DNA of 64,000 nt from Nepenthes gracilis (GCA_033239525.1 BSYO01000026.1:7612371-7676370), one strand, 5' to 3'; counted from the stretch's first letter, positions 20,243-31,231 are shown. Numbers and translations: made by a program. The notes: generated by a model not told the origin, from the letters alone.

Positions 20243-21343
20243 TCTTCTGACAGTGGCGATCGCACGCTCTCCTCCTCAATCATAACCTTCTCTGATTGCT
20301 CTGTATCTTCTTCCTCCACCAACATACACAGAAATTGGGGTGATTTACAGCGGTGTCCAGGGAGAAACCGCTCATCACAATTAAAGTATGAGCCACGTTC
20401 TCTTCTGGCTGCCATTTCAGCGGAGGTGAGCTTCTTAATTGAGAATTTTGGGGTGGAGTTCAAGGATAGTGGAGCTTTTGATCCCAGTGGCCCCAGCCCG
20501 GTGAGGGATTTTGCCACTAGCGGAGGACGAGGTGAAGGATTGCGGGTGGAATCTAACTTTTCTTCCACCAATTTTGTCACTCCAATAGCTTCATGTAACA
20601 ACGAGGGCTTCAGCAGGAGGAGTTCGCGTCGAATATTGTCCCGTAATCCAGAGATGAAGCAATTCAGGATGTTGTTGGCAGTGAGCTTGGGAGTTCGTGT
20701 TGAGAGTGATTCAAACTCAGCCATGTAGACCGCCGCAGTGGAGGTTGCCTGAGTTTGTACAACGCCGCTTCATAGTTCACAAAGGAAGAAGGCCCAAAGA
20801 GGAGCTCCAAATCGCGAACGAAGGACTCCCAGGTTGATAGCTGCAGGGTTGCATGCATCCCTTGGAACCATTGCAATGCCGCTCCTGACATATAGAAGGC
20901 GGCGACAACGAGCTTTTGCTCGGGAAGAGTGCGACGGTAGAGAAAAAATTAGTCAATTTGGAACAACTATCCCATCACGTTTTCCCTGGAGAAAAAAGGA
21001 ATCTTGAGCTTTGGCAGCCTTGGCTGGAGCTCGATAGGGGACGACAACATGGCCGGCAGAGTTTGAGGAAACGACATAGGCGGCACTAAAAATGTAGAAG
21101 GACTCTCCGTCGGTGTCGGAAGTAACGGCGGGAGTGCTGAAGCCATGGTTAAACCCTCCATCTGAGCCAGAGTGTGTTTAATATCGGCAATAGACTATTT
21201 GATGTCCTCTGTATCAGCTTGATGTGTCACACGATGTCCTCGGAGTGTTGTTGAACGACAGCCACCACATCCTTTACTTCTCTCACCATGCCCGCTAGGG
21301 TTTCCTCTTGTGCTTTCAATCGAATTGTGATGCCTTCTGCCAT
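20243..21343 (-). pseudogene. Ty3/gypsy gag with CCHC-like knuckle
   Basis: It starts at the minus-strand ATG 21343, just inside the 5' LTR (MAEGITIRLKAQEETLAG), with a stop near 21230. Further on are LKIPFFSRENVMG, the capsid-like MSGAALQWFQGM and LSTWESFVRDLELLFGPSSF, then LNCFISGLRDNIRRELLLLK. A knuckle-like FNCDERFLPGHRC lies near 20350-20391, with the first cysteine replaced by tyrosine. Gag would form the particle. Several frameshifts make it non-functional. Confidence 0.88.
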
Positions 21344-21361
21344 CGCTCAATGAAAGCACCT

Positions 21362-21759
21362 TGATGCGAGGTTTCTATGTTGTGCGAGCTGCGCCGGTGT
21401 CTGGACAAGCAACAGAAGGGGAGGGGAGATTGACAGAAGGGAGAATTCGAGGAAGAAGAAGGCAGAGAGAGAAACAGAGAATTGAGAAATGATTTTCTAT
21501 TCCTTTTCCATTCCGTCATCCACCTAATAACCCACACAACGTGCAGCATAACAGAATTGGTTAAGAAAATGGGTCCACATGCATGGGTCCACATGCATCA
21601 AATAAAAATAAGCAAATTAACACATAAAATAAAATAAAATCTCAGTATTTCCCGGGTGTCCGGGTGGGCCGGCAGCTGCGGCGCACTGCCGTGTGAGTTC
21701 CATCCTAGTTCGACTAAGTTGAGATATGGTTCGGGTCTCCCGTGGCTAGGCCCGTAACA
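21362..21759 (-). repeat. Chromovirus-like 5' LTR (398 bp)
   Basis: On the minus strand it runs from TGTTACGGGCC to CCTCGCATCA. It is followed by AGGTGCTTTCATTGAGCG, the leader typical of such elements, and the gag ATG 19 bp further. It matches the split 3' LTR closely and gives that LTR's original length. A local duplication of GGGTCCACATGCAT (about 21571-21598) is present here and not in the other LTR. Confidence 0.92.
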
Positions 21760-22895
21760 CTCTGATTCATGCTGGTTCTTATTGCTATTTCCCGTAGCCG
21801 ATATGTAGGGTTGGGGAGCAATCTTCGATTTCTGTAGGTGGTTGTTGTGCTCTATTCAAAGTGCAATGGAACTGGACTGATAAAACTTCCCCTGGTTTTC
21901 TTCCATACTCAAAGTTCAATGACAGTTTACTTGATAGAGTTTTCAGGAAATTGGTAGAAAGGAGTCAATTTTTGCTGAGTACCGGTGCTCTATCGTGGTG
22001 TTGATGAACCCAGTTTGCATCTGCCTGGCTGACTCTAGGTAGTGAGTCCTTGTGACTGGGTGAAATTTAGTTGCTGCTGATGCAGCTCTTTGCTTGGAAA
22101 ATGTTTTATTGCTGCTGATGGCTTGCCCGAAGGTGTTTTGGGAGGGTTTGCTCTGATGCTGTTGAAGTTGGGGCAGCAGGTTTTCAGATCCGTTCCTCTG
22201 ATTGTAATGATGGCTGGAGTTATGCTAGTGCTGTGGGTTTGGCCAATGATCTAATTGATGTACTGGATCAAAATTGAGTATCGGGTTATCTATTCAGATT
22301 GTAATGTGGCATCGGGTTGCTGAAAAACGAGCTTATTGGTGGATTCTGATATACTTTCCCTGGCGGCTATTCCAAGGGGGAGTAACCCCTCTCCTATTGG
22401 CTCCAGATGGCATCTCCATGGTTTTAGAGCTGCTGTCCGATACAGCTCTCGAGTTTGGCCAGTTGCAGCTTTCTTGTGTTTTGCCGGTCTCTGTCTGGCT
22501 GGGATCTGGTGAAATTTGGAGGTTGCCGTCAAAATCTGTTGTGGGCTACTGAAGCAGATGGTTTTCTTTTATTCTGTCTGCAATTTGTGATTGAGATGCA
22601 AGCCTTTGGTGCTGTAAACCGAGGAGCACTACTGGTTTTCAGCTGATATTTGCTGCTACTTTCCTGGTGTGACAATGTGTTGCTGCTGATATTGAATCTG
22701 GTTTTCCGAAGTTCAGATGTAGAATTCTGTGTTCTGTGAGCAATCTCAGTCCGAGGTATTTAGAAGATGGTTGGTGTAAATGTTGTCCGAGGTGCTGAGG
22801 GTGCTTTCCGAAGCCGGCCCCTGCTGGCTGGGCCGGCTGTCCCCTGAATTCTAAAGAGCATAATGTTTTGAGTTCCTTGGATGCGAACCTTGATA

Positions 22896-23081
22896 TTTTG
22901 TCTTTGTCGGCAATCGTGGTCCTCCTAGAGGCTTTTTGTTTATTCAGATGTCTTTGTCCATTATTCAGATGCCTTTAACGTTTTATGTTTTATCTTCAAG
23001 TCAAAATATTTGGAGATAAACATATTTTTTTGTACTATTTTTTCTCCCATTAATCCAAAATTCTTACTTACCAAAAAAAAA
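22896..23081 (+). mobile_element. 186-bp 5'-truncated LINE with 17-bp target duplication
   Basis: It is bounded by exact copies of GGATGCGAACCTTGATA (22879-22895 and 23082-23098). It holds only the terminal 3' UTR: GTCCTCCTAGAGGCTTTTTG, the hairpin (CAAGT/ATTTG), TTCTTACTTACC and A9. It sits inside ORF1 sequence, so its excision restores DANLDTTPDSIARIS. Confidence 0.92.
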
Positions 23082-23098
23082 GGATGCGAACCTTGATA

Positions 23099-23760
23099 CC
23101 ACTCCTGACTCAATTGCTAGGATTTCTCGCAAGTATCAACTAGCCAAGTCTAGGTGTATTGAGGAGGATTTGGGTGATGTTGATTCTGTGCGTGATGAAC
23201 TATCGGACCTTTTCTGATCAGATTAAGGAGGCCTGGACAGTCGAAAGTGCTGGTGATGTTCCTTTGATCTTTGCCCTTCAGCAGGTGTTAGCGGTTGAAG
23301 ATGTTTTGCCTCATATCAATTCCCTTGGCCCGGAGCTTAGGTACTTGGTGCTCTTTTATTTGGATAATTGTCTTTGTGGTCTATCTGATATGGATAAGGA
23401 GGTTTTCAGCTCTTCCTATCCGTCGACCGAGGTGATTCTAAATTGCTCTCCCGATGCACATTTGGAGGCCCTTAGATTGTTGGCGGGGTCTAAAGCTTCC
23501 CAATCTCATATTGTCTCCTTATCTCCTGATGGAAGGAAGGTTGCCTTTAATTTTTTATGCTTTTTGCTAGAGACCTAAACTAGTTTTCCTACTTGCCAAT
23601 ATAAAGATCTGCATGATCTAATGGTCGGGCTTCTAAATGTTGACAATTCAATTCGGATGAAGGGAGGTAGTGGTAGTGTGGTATATGATGGATCTTGGAA
23701 ACGCGTCAAGTCAAGGAAACAGCGAAAAGCTGCTTCATTGAAGTCTAAGGGATCCTCATG
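23099..23760 (+). pseudogene. LINE ORF1 C-terminal part
   Basis: The translation shows TPDSIARISRKYQLAKSRCI, then the 23159-23578 frame, then SWKRVKSRKQRKAASLKSKG near 23695-23755. This is the basic tail seen at the end of the other ORF1 copies. Frameshifts lie around 23150 and 23215. The DUF4283 part is not present here. Confidence 0.65.
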
Positions 23761-24432
23761 TACGAATGCTGCTTCTTGCTGATTGGAGTTGCAGTAATCT
23801 GTGCTGTCTCCAAGATGTTTGTGCTGCCCTGTGGGTGGTCGAATTCACTGCCTCCTGTGCTGCTGTCGGGTTGTACTCCCGGTGCTGGTGGGATGTTGGA
23901 GTATTATTCTGGCTTTGCTGTATTTTACTCCTGGTGTTCCCTGCCGATAGGTTGCAGGTGGGCTGCTGCTACTGGCCTCATGATGTAGTGATTTGCTGGG
24001 ATGGATGCAGGCTCCCTTGTATCTGTTTCTCCTGCTGGTCAACGCTGAGTTGGCAAATTTGTTGCTGGTTTTTTTCGCTAGTGGTGGATTAGAATGGCCT
24101 ACTGGTGAGCTGTTGCCCCCGTAGTGGATGCAATGAGTTATATGCTGGTGCCAGCTGATGCGAATGGCTGCTTACTTTGTGGAATTGCTCAAAAATCATG
24201 TGCATATTACATGGCAGATTGTCGAGTGTGGAAGGCTTGTGGTTATGCTACTGCATATTTCAAGAATTCGCAGAATGCTGTGAGAAGATGGACTTCTGGG
24301 CAGGTTTCGCATGCTAATCTGGCTCGACTGCTTTTTTGCCGATTTGGCACGATGCTGTTGATGTGTTTTTTTCGGTTGTTTTTTAATTTGTCATGTCAAG
24401 ATTCTTGGTCTTAGATTTGAACCTTTCCATGT
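23761..24432 (+). mobile_element. LINE post-ORF1 interior, non-coding
   Basis: The 670 bp between the ORF1 tail and the 3' hairpin has no endonuclease or RT motif. It is GCTGCTG-rich like the other ORF1-only copies. The direct passage from ORF1 tail to family 3' UTR shows again that ORF2 is absent. Confidence 0.55.
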
Positions 24433-24556
24433 GATTTGGGGTACTCCCCTTTCTTCTTTGCTTTAATTTCAAGTTGGCAAAACACTTGGAGTTAGGTCAA
24501 AGTTTTATAAATTTTCTTTAATTTTAATGCAATTACTTACTTACCAAAAAAAAAAA

Positions 24557-25042
24557 GCTTTCCGAGGAGATATTAATCCAGCCCATGATGGATTTTGCTC
24601 ACGATGGTGTAATCCGAGGTGGTGTAAATGGACGAGATGCTGATTTTGCCCACGATGATTGAATCGGCCATGGGCACAATTAGCTCATGGTTCTTAGCTG
24701 TGGGAAGGTGTTATTCCAGCCTGTGATAGTGGTCATTGGAGATCGAATACGTCGTCGGGTTGACATAGGCAAGTGGCTGGTTCGGGTATTTGGCTTCTTT
24801 TGACGGGTCTTCCCTTGTAAATTTTCTTCGGTCTCATGATATGCGGCCGGTCCGGGTTTAGTTTTTTGCATGTTTTTTTCTTTTTGTAAACTCTCCTCGA
24901 TCTCATGATGTGGTTTATGGAGGTGCTCGGGGATGCCCTAGCGTCTATATTCTGCCTCTACATCGGCAAAACACTTGGAGGTAGAATATAGTTTTATAAT
25001 TTTCTTTTATTTTAACACACTTTTACTTACTAAAAAAAAAAA
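24557..25042 (+). mobile_element. 5'-truncated LINE copy
   Basis: It ends in TTACTTACT and A11 (25032-25042), a one-base variant of the tail. The hairpin arms CTATATTCTGCCTC and GAGGTAGAATATAG pair around a long loop containing CGGCAAAACACTT. GGATGCCCTAGC precedes it. No ORF of note. Confidence 0.75.
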
Positions 25043-25326
25043 GAAGAAGAAGAAGCCTATGCTTGTGTTTAAACTTGGTTTGTGTTGGTGATGACATGAA
25101 GCCTTGAATTAGATGGTGTGATGACTGTTTGCATGCAGTTTCATCCGCTGTGAATCCGAGTCGATAATTGGATCTTTTCCTTTGCTTTTCCTGTTTTGTG
25201 TCAGAGTGTTCTAGGGATGCCCTTACTTCTATATTCTTACTCCAAGTTGGCAAAACACTTGGAATAGAACATAGGCTTGTAATTTTTTATTTTTAATACA
25301 ATTTTATTACTTACTTACCAAAAAAA
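25043..25326 (+). mobile_element. 5'-truncated LINE copy
   Basis: GGGATGCCCTTAC lies near 25213, the hairpin arms CTCCAAGT and ACTTGGAAT around TTGGCAAAAC at about 25242-25266, and TTACTTACTTACC then A7 at 25320-25326. The tail is followed at once by TTTATTTATTTT simple sequence that begins the next repeat. Confidence 0.75.
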
Positions 25327-25354
25327 TTTATTTATTTTTTTATTTATTTATTTT

Positions 25355-25826
25355 TATGGCAAAAAATGACCACTCAGCCCCTCCCGCAACCAAACTGGGA
25401 AATTCACAAAGCAAATGGCAACATACCAAAAATGCCAAGTCAGCAGATCCAAGTCGGCAAAAAAGCGGCAGACAACCCACCGGACGAGACAGAGCAGATG
25501 TCCAACCCGGGCAATAGGTGCACACAGACGCGATGTTAAGAATCGGGCAACATCCACTCCGGTCCAAGTTGGCAGCCACCTACAACCAAGTGAAACTCGA
25601 GGGCATGATGCAGATAGTCGTAGAGAACTATTTAGTCCAGTCAACAGGGAAACCAAGCCGGGAGTTTGAGGAAAGACCCAGCCCAACCAGCATCACAAAT
25701 CTGTCACACCAAAGACGGTTTGGAGGCGCATACTTCCACGTCAGCCCTATGAGCCAGCACAGATGAGCAATCCAAAGCAAAAAATTTGAGATCAACCTAC
25801 CGGACTACCATACGACCGGTTGAACA
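25355..25826 (+). repeat. Uncharacterised dispersed repeat, copy 3
   Basis: It shares CACTCCGGTCCAAGTTGGCAG (25555 on), CACCAAAGACGGTTTGGAGGC (25710), CCACGTCAGCCC and the terminal GACCGGTTGAACATTTT with the copies at 5330-5800 and 5816-6127. T/A-rich simple sequence lies on both sides. Family and mechanism unknown. Confidence 0.5.
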
Positions 25827-26028
25827 TTTTTTTTTTCCTTGGAGATGAGGAAGACACAAAGCAACCACGCCAACAGCACAGCAAAAATGAGAATTTTAGC
25901 AGCAAGAGTCCCACGCAGCATCTGAAAGCAAAGATGATGAACCTAAGACCAGCCAGGTAGTAGAGCTTGCGCCTGAGGATAACAAGATTAGGAACGTAGC
26001 CATACAACAGGCTACAACAATCTAACTA
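25827..26028 (-). mobile_element. Short LINE-like 3' end inserted in ORF2
   Basis: T10 at 25827-25836 is followed by CCTTGGAGATGAGGAAGAC, unlike the GGTAAGTAAG tail. It ends next to the endonuclease ORF2 at 26029. I found no duplicated target and no coding content. Confidence 0.45.
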
Positions 26029-26553
26029 TTAGAGTTGAGCATCCGACCTCAGGTTCATTAGTGGGATGCTCCATTTGATCAGAATAGATTTGTCATTACG
26101 CGAGCTGGCCACGGGAGTCAGCCGTGGCGTTGAAGTCACGGCCCATCGATGTCCAGAGACAAGATGGTGGATTGCACGCAACTTGTCCCAAAGACTTCTG
26201 CGCTCGATCACAGAGTTAGAGGTATAAATAAAGGAAATGAAAAAGGATTGGTTAGTGATTTTGTTCAGATTTTGCAAGTGGATGAGTTGGTCTTCTTTAG
26301 ACAAAATGGTCAAATCAACCCTGCACTCATCCCAACCAAGCCAAATACGACCAGAAGAAGTAGCGGAGTAATTCATCTCCCAATGCCAAGATGGCATCAG
26401 ATTATTAGCTATAAGGGAAGCCTTATTTTTTTTAACACAGGTCTCCACGAGACCAGCAATAGTACAACTGGAGGAACGAATGAAGTGGTTGACTTCATGG
26501 GTCTTAAGCACCCCATTAAGGCCTCGAACGTTCCAGCAGGCAATGCTAACCAT
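26029..26553 (-). pseudogene. L1-like LINE ORF2 start: EEP endonuclease N-terminal part
   Basis: It starts MVSIACWNVRGLNG (catalytic Asn box), then IAGLVETCVKKNKA (Glu box), ATSSGRIWLGWD, and in a shifted frame GRDFNATADSRGQL (the D-x-N box, 26105-26145). The shift, about four bases missing before GDFN, breaks the ORF. The start codon overlaps the ORF1 stop (ATGGTTAG at 26553-26546). This enzyme would nick the target DNA. ORF1 of the same element lies upstream on the minus strand at 31232-32786, beyond an inserted element. Confidence 0.9.
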
Positions 26554-26819
26554 GGGGTTTAGGAGAAGGGGTTTTATTCTTTTTAGGCCCCTTTGGTTTT
26601 TTCACAATAGATTTAAGTGGGAGGTTTCATCCGGCCTTACCAACCTAGGAGGTTGTAGAAACACCGCTAGCTTCACTGGATATGTACGAGAGACTCTCCT
26701 CAGTGGATCTCGTCGTATCCCCCTACTGGGATACAGCAACGGACGAGGGAGGTGAACATCCTGAAAGAGAGTGGTGAGAATCAGGGGGCTCAAGATGGTG
26801 ATCACCAAGGGGAGGATCC
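26546..26819 (-). pseudogene. LINE ORF1 C-terminal tail of the autonomous copy
   Basis: The minus strand reads SIVKKPKGPKKNKTPSPKPH and stops at TAG that overlaps the ORF2 ATG. The frame further up changes (VSRTYPVKLAVF, VHLPRPLL). It is cut at 26820 by the LINE whose T15 tail follows, and ORF1 resumes at 31232. Confidence 0.75.
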
Positions 26820-27456
26820 TTTTTTTTTTTTTTTGGTAAGTAAGTGATTTGGATTAATTGGAGAAAAATTTACAAGTAAGGATTTATCCCCAAGTGTTAT
26901 TCCGACTTGGGGATAAACCAAGATAGCTAGGGCATGCCCCGAGCACTTTGATACAACAGATGAAACCAACTAAAGACAAAAATGCTGGTATTAATACTAT
27001 ACAAGCAAACCACTCAGAAAAGGGGTTCCTAAACAAAAAAATAACATGCCAATCCATGGCAAAACCCTTAATGCCAGCAGCTAGATGTATCCAGCAGCCA
27101 ACAGCCACGACTTTTTAGCACCATCAGCCCACAGCCAACAAACCACTAAAACAAGATGAACTGCACCTTCAAAACCGGGAGCATCAACAGCCGTGATCCC
27201 TTCGTACAAGGCCCGTATCATCATCAAAGGGAGGACAGCCACCAAAGAAAAAATCCAACTAATCCACTCCACAAAGAACTGAGAATAGCATTCTAGCAGC
27301 TCGAGCAAGGCTTTGCCACTCCAGCTCCAGCAAATACATCAGTTTCTGCACTACTGCATTTAGCAAGCAGCACAATGCAACTCAGCAGCTTCATAGGCCA
27401 CTATCAGCAAACCAGCAAATGGCATTCTAAATGCCAGCAGCATGATAGTCTGTTAC

Positions 27457-27590
27457 TTTTTTTTTTGGTAAGTAAGTGTGTATTTTGAATTAACAGGAGT
27501 AAAATTTACAAAAAAATATGTTATAACTCCAAGTTTTTTGACTTGGAGTTAGAACATAAGAAGTTAGGCATACCCCCGAGCACCTGGTAC
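27457..27590 (-). mobile_element. LINE 3' end nested in the previous copy
   Basis: T10 at 27457-27466 plus GGTAAGTAAGTG. The hairpin arms are TATGTTATAACTCCAAGT (27517-27534) and ACTTGGAGTTAGAACATA (27541-27558), one mismatch in 18, loop TTTTTG. CATACCCCCGAGCACC follows. The left boundary of the insert is exact at the T run; the right one is unknown and may extend well beyond 27590. Confidence 0.8.
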
Positions 27591-27826
27591 ATCAGAGAAC
27601 TCCTTAAAAAAACCAAAGAGGAACTATCTAACAGAAGAACCAGAAAACAAAAAATAATAATACTGTCATTATATAGAAGCAAAAGAAAAAAATTACTCCC
27701 GAGAAGACCAGAGCAACAACATCCGATCACCCCGAAGCAACTTACTGTATCACACCGGGACTGCCGACAGCCCAAAGTACCTAAGTACTCCAATCAGCAA
27801 GGAGCACATGGCATCTGCAAACATAC

Positions 27827-27846
27827 TTTTTTTTTTTTGGTAAGTA
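27827..27846 (-). mobile_element. 20-bp micro-insertion of the LINE 3' terminus
   Basis: Twelve T plus GGTAAGTA stand between exact 15-bp copies of CATCTGCAAACATAC (27812-27826 and 27847-27861). Same structure and same inserted 8 nt as at 4093-4108, at an unrelated target. Confidence 0.9.
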
Positions 27847-27861
27847 CATCTGCAAACATAC

Positions 27862-29465
27862 ATCATCATCAATATCCTCAAGTATTCATATTCCGTTCAA
27901 GACAGCCGCAACTGAACTCCGAAAATTTAGGCTAATACGCATTGCCTCCACACTCCACGGATAGTTCCAAGTGCACAGCTGCCAAATTCAGAGCATCAAC
28001 AGCTTCAACTTCAGCACGGGAGGGGTAGCATGCGAACACGTCCAACCAATCTGGGCATAGAATGAACCTGAGCCTCACTGTTTGCACCAAAGAATAAGTG
28101 ATCCGCAGGCAGCCATCATCAAGGGAAGGCGCATATTATAAGATTGTCATGAAAACATGCAAATCGTCATCTACAATTATCATCAGGGCAAAAAAAGCAG
28201 CCACATCCACACAAATTCATAGCTTCAGCACTGCAGACTACCCAGCTTCACATTGCTCTCAAAAAATCCCAGCAAACTTAGAGAAGAAGCTCAGCAGCAT
28301 CAGCCTACCACAAGATAGGACCGCTGCCCGCCCTCGGCATTGAGACTCAGCAATCACAGGCAACGAGAAGACAGTTCCACACCCCTCCTTCAGCAATCGA
28401 ACGGCATGCCTCTAGGTAGCATCCACATCAGAGGCCTACAACCTGCAGGTATCGTCCAAGAGTAGCATGTTCCTATCCTTACGGGCTATATTAATAGACG
28501 ATTCCAACCAAGGGCAAAAACTCGTTACAAACATCATTTCAAACCAACAAGCAACCGGACATTGTACTGGTATATGCACCAGCAAAAGTAGCACACGTCC
28601 AGCTCAAAAAATGGGCTCCCAAACCAGTAGTTCACAGCAAGGCCCGAACATGATATTCTGCTATAGCAAGAGACAAGTGGCGATCCAATCCGGGCTCATG
28701 AAGCGCCCAAGAGAATCGGCCAGCTGATTCCCAAAACAGCAAAAGCATTGGCCAAGTTCATCAGCCAACCTCAAAGAAGCCACCAAATCCCAACACCTGG
28801 TTCATCTAAATCAGCAGAGAGCATTTAATGGGCTCAGCAAAAAAACCGGATGAGCCCAGCATCAGCTGAATCCGATCCACCATCAGCACAAACCAACCAA
28901 GAACACTAACAAAAACCTTTTTCAAGGGAAGGAGTGAAGTGACATCCACAACTCCACAGAAAAGCAACTCCATCACCACAATACTCAATCAGAGAAGGGC
29001 CAATCAACATCAGCGGCTAGCCTGAATCAAGTTAAACTCCCTGGAACCAGACTCAATAAGCAGAGAAGCTACACCATTACAACAAGCGGCCTTTAGAGCC
29101 AGCCAAAAACCAACCCAACAGCCGTCCATAACAGCAAAACTATTGCATTTAACGCAACAACATAACAGCAAGGAGCACAGGTCGTGCTCAGCAATGACAG
29201 GATAGAAATTTCAGGACCCAAAAATAACAGCAGATAGAGAGCCAGCCAAAACCGACCCAACAGCCGGCCATATCAGCAATGTTGCCCAACTCCAAAAAAT
29301 AATTGATCTAAGGCTTCAACCCACAAACCAGTAGACAGCATATCCACCTATCTACAACTACAAGGAAGAAAATGGAACCCACAGAGAAGCCCTTTGTCAC
29401 TAAGTGGCTGCCGAACAACTTTAAAGCAGCCATGAAAAAAACAGAAAAGCACCATCAACACACCC
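27862..29465 (-). mobile_element. Post-ORF1 interior of the ORF1-only LINE
   Basis: Antisense of the GCTGCTGATG-rich interior. ORFs on both strands show no domain and are composition effects. It occupies the place of ORF2. Confidence 0.55.
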
Positions 29466-31129
29466 CTAGGATCTAGAGGATGCCTTGGATTTTGTGGATT
29501 TTTTCTTTTTTCGAGATCTAGCTGGCTTCCAGGAATCACATTCCAAAGCCAGAGCCGCGTTTACATTGAGGAATTTTCCTTGAGAGTATTCAACAGCCCT
29601 CCCCATGCAGATTTCAACATCTGGGGCAGAACCACCTTGCTTTGAAGAAGCTAAACCATGTTTTTTAATAATTCTAGAGATAGAACTAGGAGTAGGATCA
29701 CTAACAGAATCAGGATCAGTTGCCAAATCAGAGGGATCCGTTATAGGAGGGCCAGCCTCACATCCGGATGCATCCAAAAGACATCCAGAGTGCCCAATTT
29801 CAGCAGAGGCATTTGATGGGGCAGCCTCACATTGGCTACATGGAGCGGGACCAAAATCAACAGATGAGGATGGAGAAATATAATCACTCTGGAAACCACA
29901 GTCAATAGGTTCCAGATTGGCCTGTGGCACCGGACCAGGAAGAGGGGAACTTGGGCTTGTAAGCGCCAGCGACTCAGCAGAGGGAAGAGCTGGGATTGCA
30001 ATCTCGGCCCCAAAAAGCGGTTCAGCATTAAGGGCAGCAATTGGAGACGGGAGTGAATCCGACTGAGGCAAGGCTTCTTCAGCCATAGAACTGGGTACGT
30101 GGCCAGAATTACCAACAGCGTCGGTTGGAGGCACGGCTATTTGGCAACCAGGATGCCTAACATTGTCACGTTGGACAGGATCGTCAGAGACTGAACCTAA
30201 AGGCTTAGGATAAGAAGTACCTGGATCAGACTTGGATAGGCATTTTTGACTCCAGATGACCAATCTGTTGGCATCGAGCACAACGGGTTGGCTTCCAGCT
30301 ATATGCCACATTCACCATAGCAATTGCAGTAGAAGCAGGACAAGTTTGAACAGCGATGGAGCTGGGGAACGGCCCATCCACACCAACTTCAACACATCTT
30401 TGCAAAGGAAAGATTCTCCATACGGGCAGTCCTGGGATCAAGCTGTAAAGGGATCCCAATCGCGCTAGCTATCCAGCTGAGTCCAGCGTGAGACCATAGT
30501 CCGAGCGGTATGTTCGACAGTTTAATCCAAATTAGAAAACGCTTGTGTTCCTCTTTTGACAGGTCCATTCCTGGCTTCCAGCGCTTGAGGAAGATTGCTT
30601 TCCTAGAGAACACTCATGGTCCAGCACGCAAGCATTTCTCCACCATCTCTTCAGAGGGGAAACAAAAGAAAAAGAAACCGCCTTCGTTGCCAGCGGTCTG
30701 CTTGAGACCGAATCGGGCCCATATCTTCATGGCAACTGCCTTAACAGCCATGAAATGGGGAGGTGTATTAAGGAAATAGCCAACCAAGGTATGGCCCCAA
30801 AAAAAGTTACCCTGTTCGATGACCTCTGGCGGAGGAGAAAGCGCGCCACCAGAGGACACAGAAGCATGGTGAGAGAAGAACTGCAGCTCAGAGCTTTGCC
30901 CAGATCCGTCCTTCTTGACTACATCGGCCCAAGAGTGGGGGGGAACAATGGCACCGACAGATTTGTCGAGAGCGGGCTTCGGGAACGCAGACGAATCGGA
31001 TGCCTGGGTCCTAATCCAAGGTAGATTCGAGGAAGGATTCACAGAGGGCGTGACGGTGTTCAATGGAGAGGAGAGTGGGGGACGGACGGGGGAGGCGAAC
31101 ACCGGAGGAGGAGCAGGGGAGACGGCCAT
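29466..31129 (-). pseudogene. LINE ORF1: DUF4283-type domain, degenerate knuckle, basic tail
   Basis: The start ATG at 31129 sits in GGCCATGGCC. The N-terminus is proline-rich (MAVSPAPPPVFASP, PHSWADVVKK). The domain follows: FFWGHTLVGYFLNTPPHFMA, RFGLKQTAGNEGGFFFF, then AIFLKRWKPGMDLSKEEHKR and IWIKLSNIPLGLWSHAGLSW. The knuckle CARCQQIGHLESKM (30240-30283) has methionine in place of the last cysteine. A serine/proline-rich C-terminal half runs from 30311, ending SWKPARSRKKKKSTKSKASS. About 555 codons in total, with frameshifts near 30614 and 30250. It is the best preserved ORF1 in the window. Confidence 0.87.
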
Positions 31130-31231
31130 GGCCGTAGACGAGCGCCGCCGCCGTAGACGGCAGGAGTGTCAGGCAGAATTCGAATTCGAATTTGAATTCG
31201 AAGAGAGAAGAGAGAGTTTCTCTCTCTAGAC

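Larger units (their letters stand above)
8738..21759 (-). mobile_element. Ty3/gypsy chromovirus-like LTR retrotransposon, nested and internally deleted
   Basis: On the minus strand the order is 5' LTR (21362-21759), gag, protease, integrase C-half and 3' LTR (8738-8912 plus 17529-17728). The 5-bp duplication CTCTG at 8733-8737 and 21760-21764 is exact, and both LTRs begin TG and end CA. A polypurine tract (TTGAGGGCGAAAA, minus strand) abuts the 3' LTR. Two insertions account for most of the length: about 8.6 kb of LINE DNA in the 3' LTR and 1.25 kb in gag/protease. Between protease and integrase the RT and RNase H are missing, so the element cannot move by itself. Confidence 0.9.
21765..24556 (+). 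mobile_element. Plus-strand LINE region with ORF1 C-terminus and poly(A)
   Basis: It continues from 8514-8737. The first kilobase is GCTGCTGATG-rich and non-coding. Near 22820-22880 it passes without a visible poly(A) into ORF1-derived sequence, interrupted by the 186-bp insertion at 22896-23081. The tail at 24433-24556 carries TCAAGT/ACTTGGA, TTACTTACC and A11. GCTTTCCGA occurs both at 22801-22812 and directly after this poly(A), which may be a target duplication. Possibly two elements are fused here. Confidence 0.55.
26820..31231 (-). mobile_element. ORF1-only LINE copy inserted in the autonomous LINE's ORF1
   Basis: Its 3' end is T15 (26820-26834) plus GGTAAGTAAGTG, with arms GGATTTATCCCCAAGT and ACTTGGGGATAAACC and then GCTAGGGCATGCCCCGAGC. 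Its 5' end, near 31170-31231, has GAATTCGAATTCGAATTTG and AGAGAGTTTCTCTCTCTAG, the family 5' signature in reverse. It carries ORF1 (29466-31129) and about 2 kb of CAGCAGC-rich non-coding sequence where ORF2 would be. A later copy (27457 on) and a micro-insertion (27827-27846) lie inside. No target duplication found. Confidence 0.75.
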
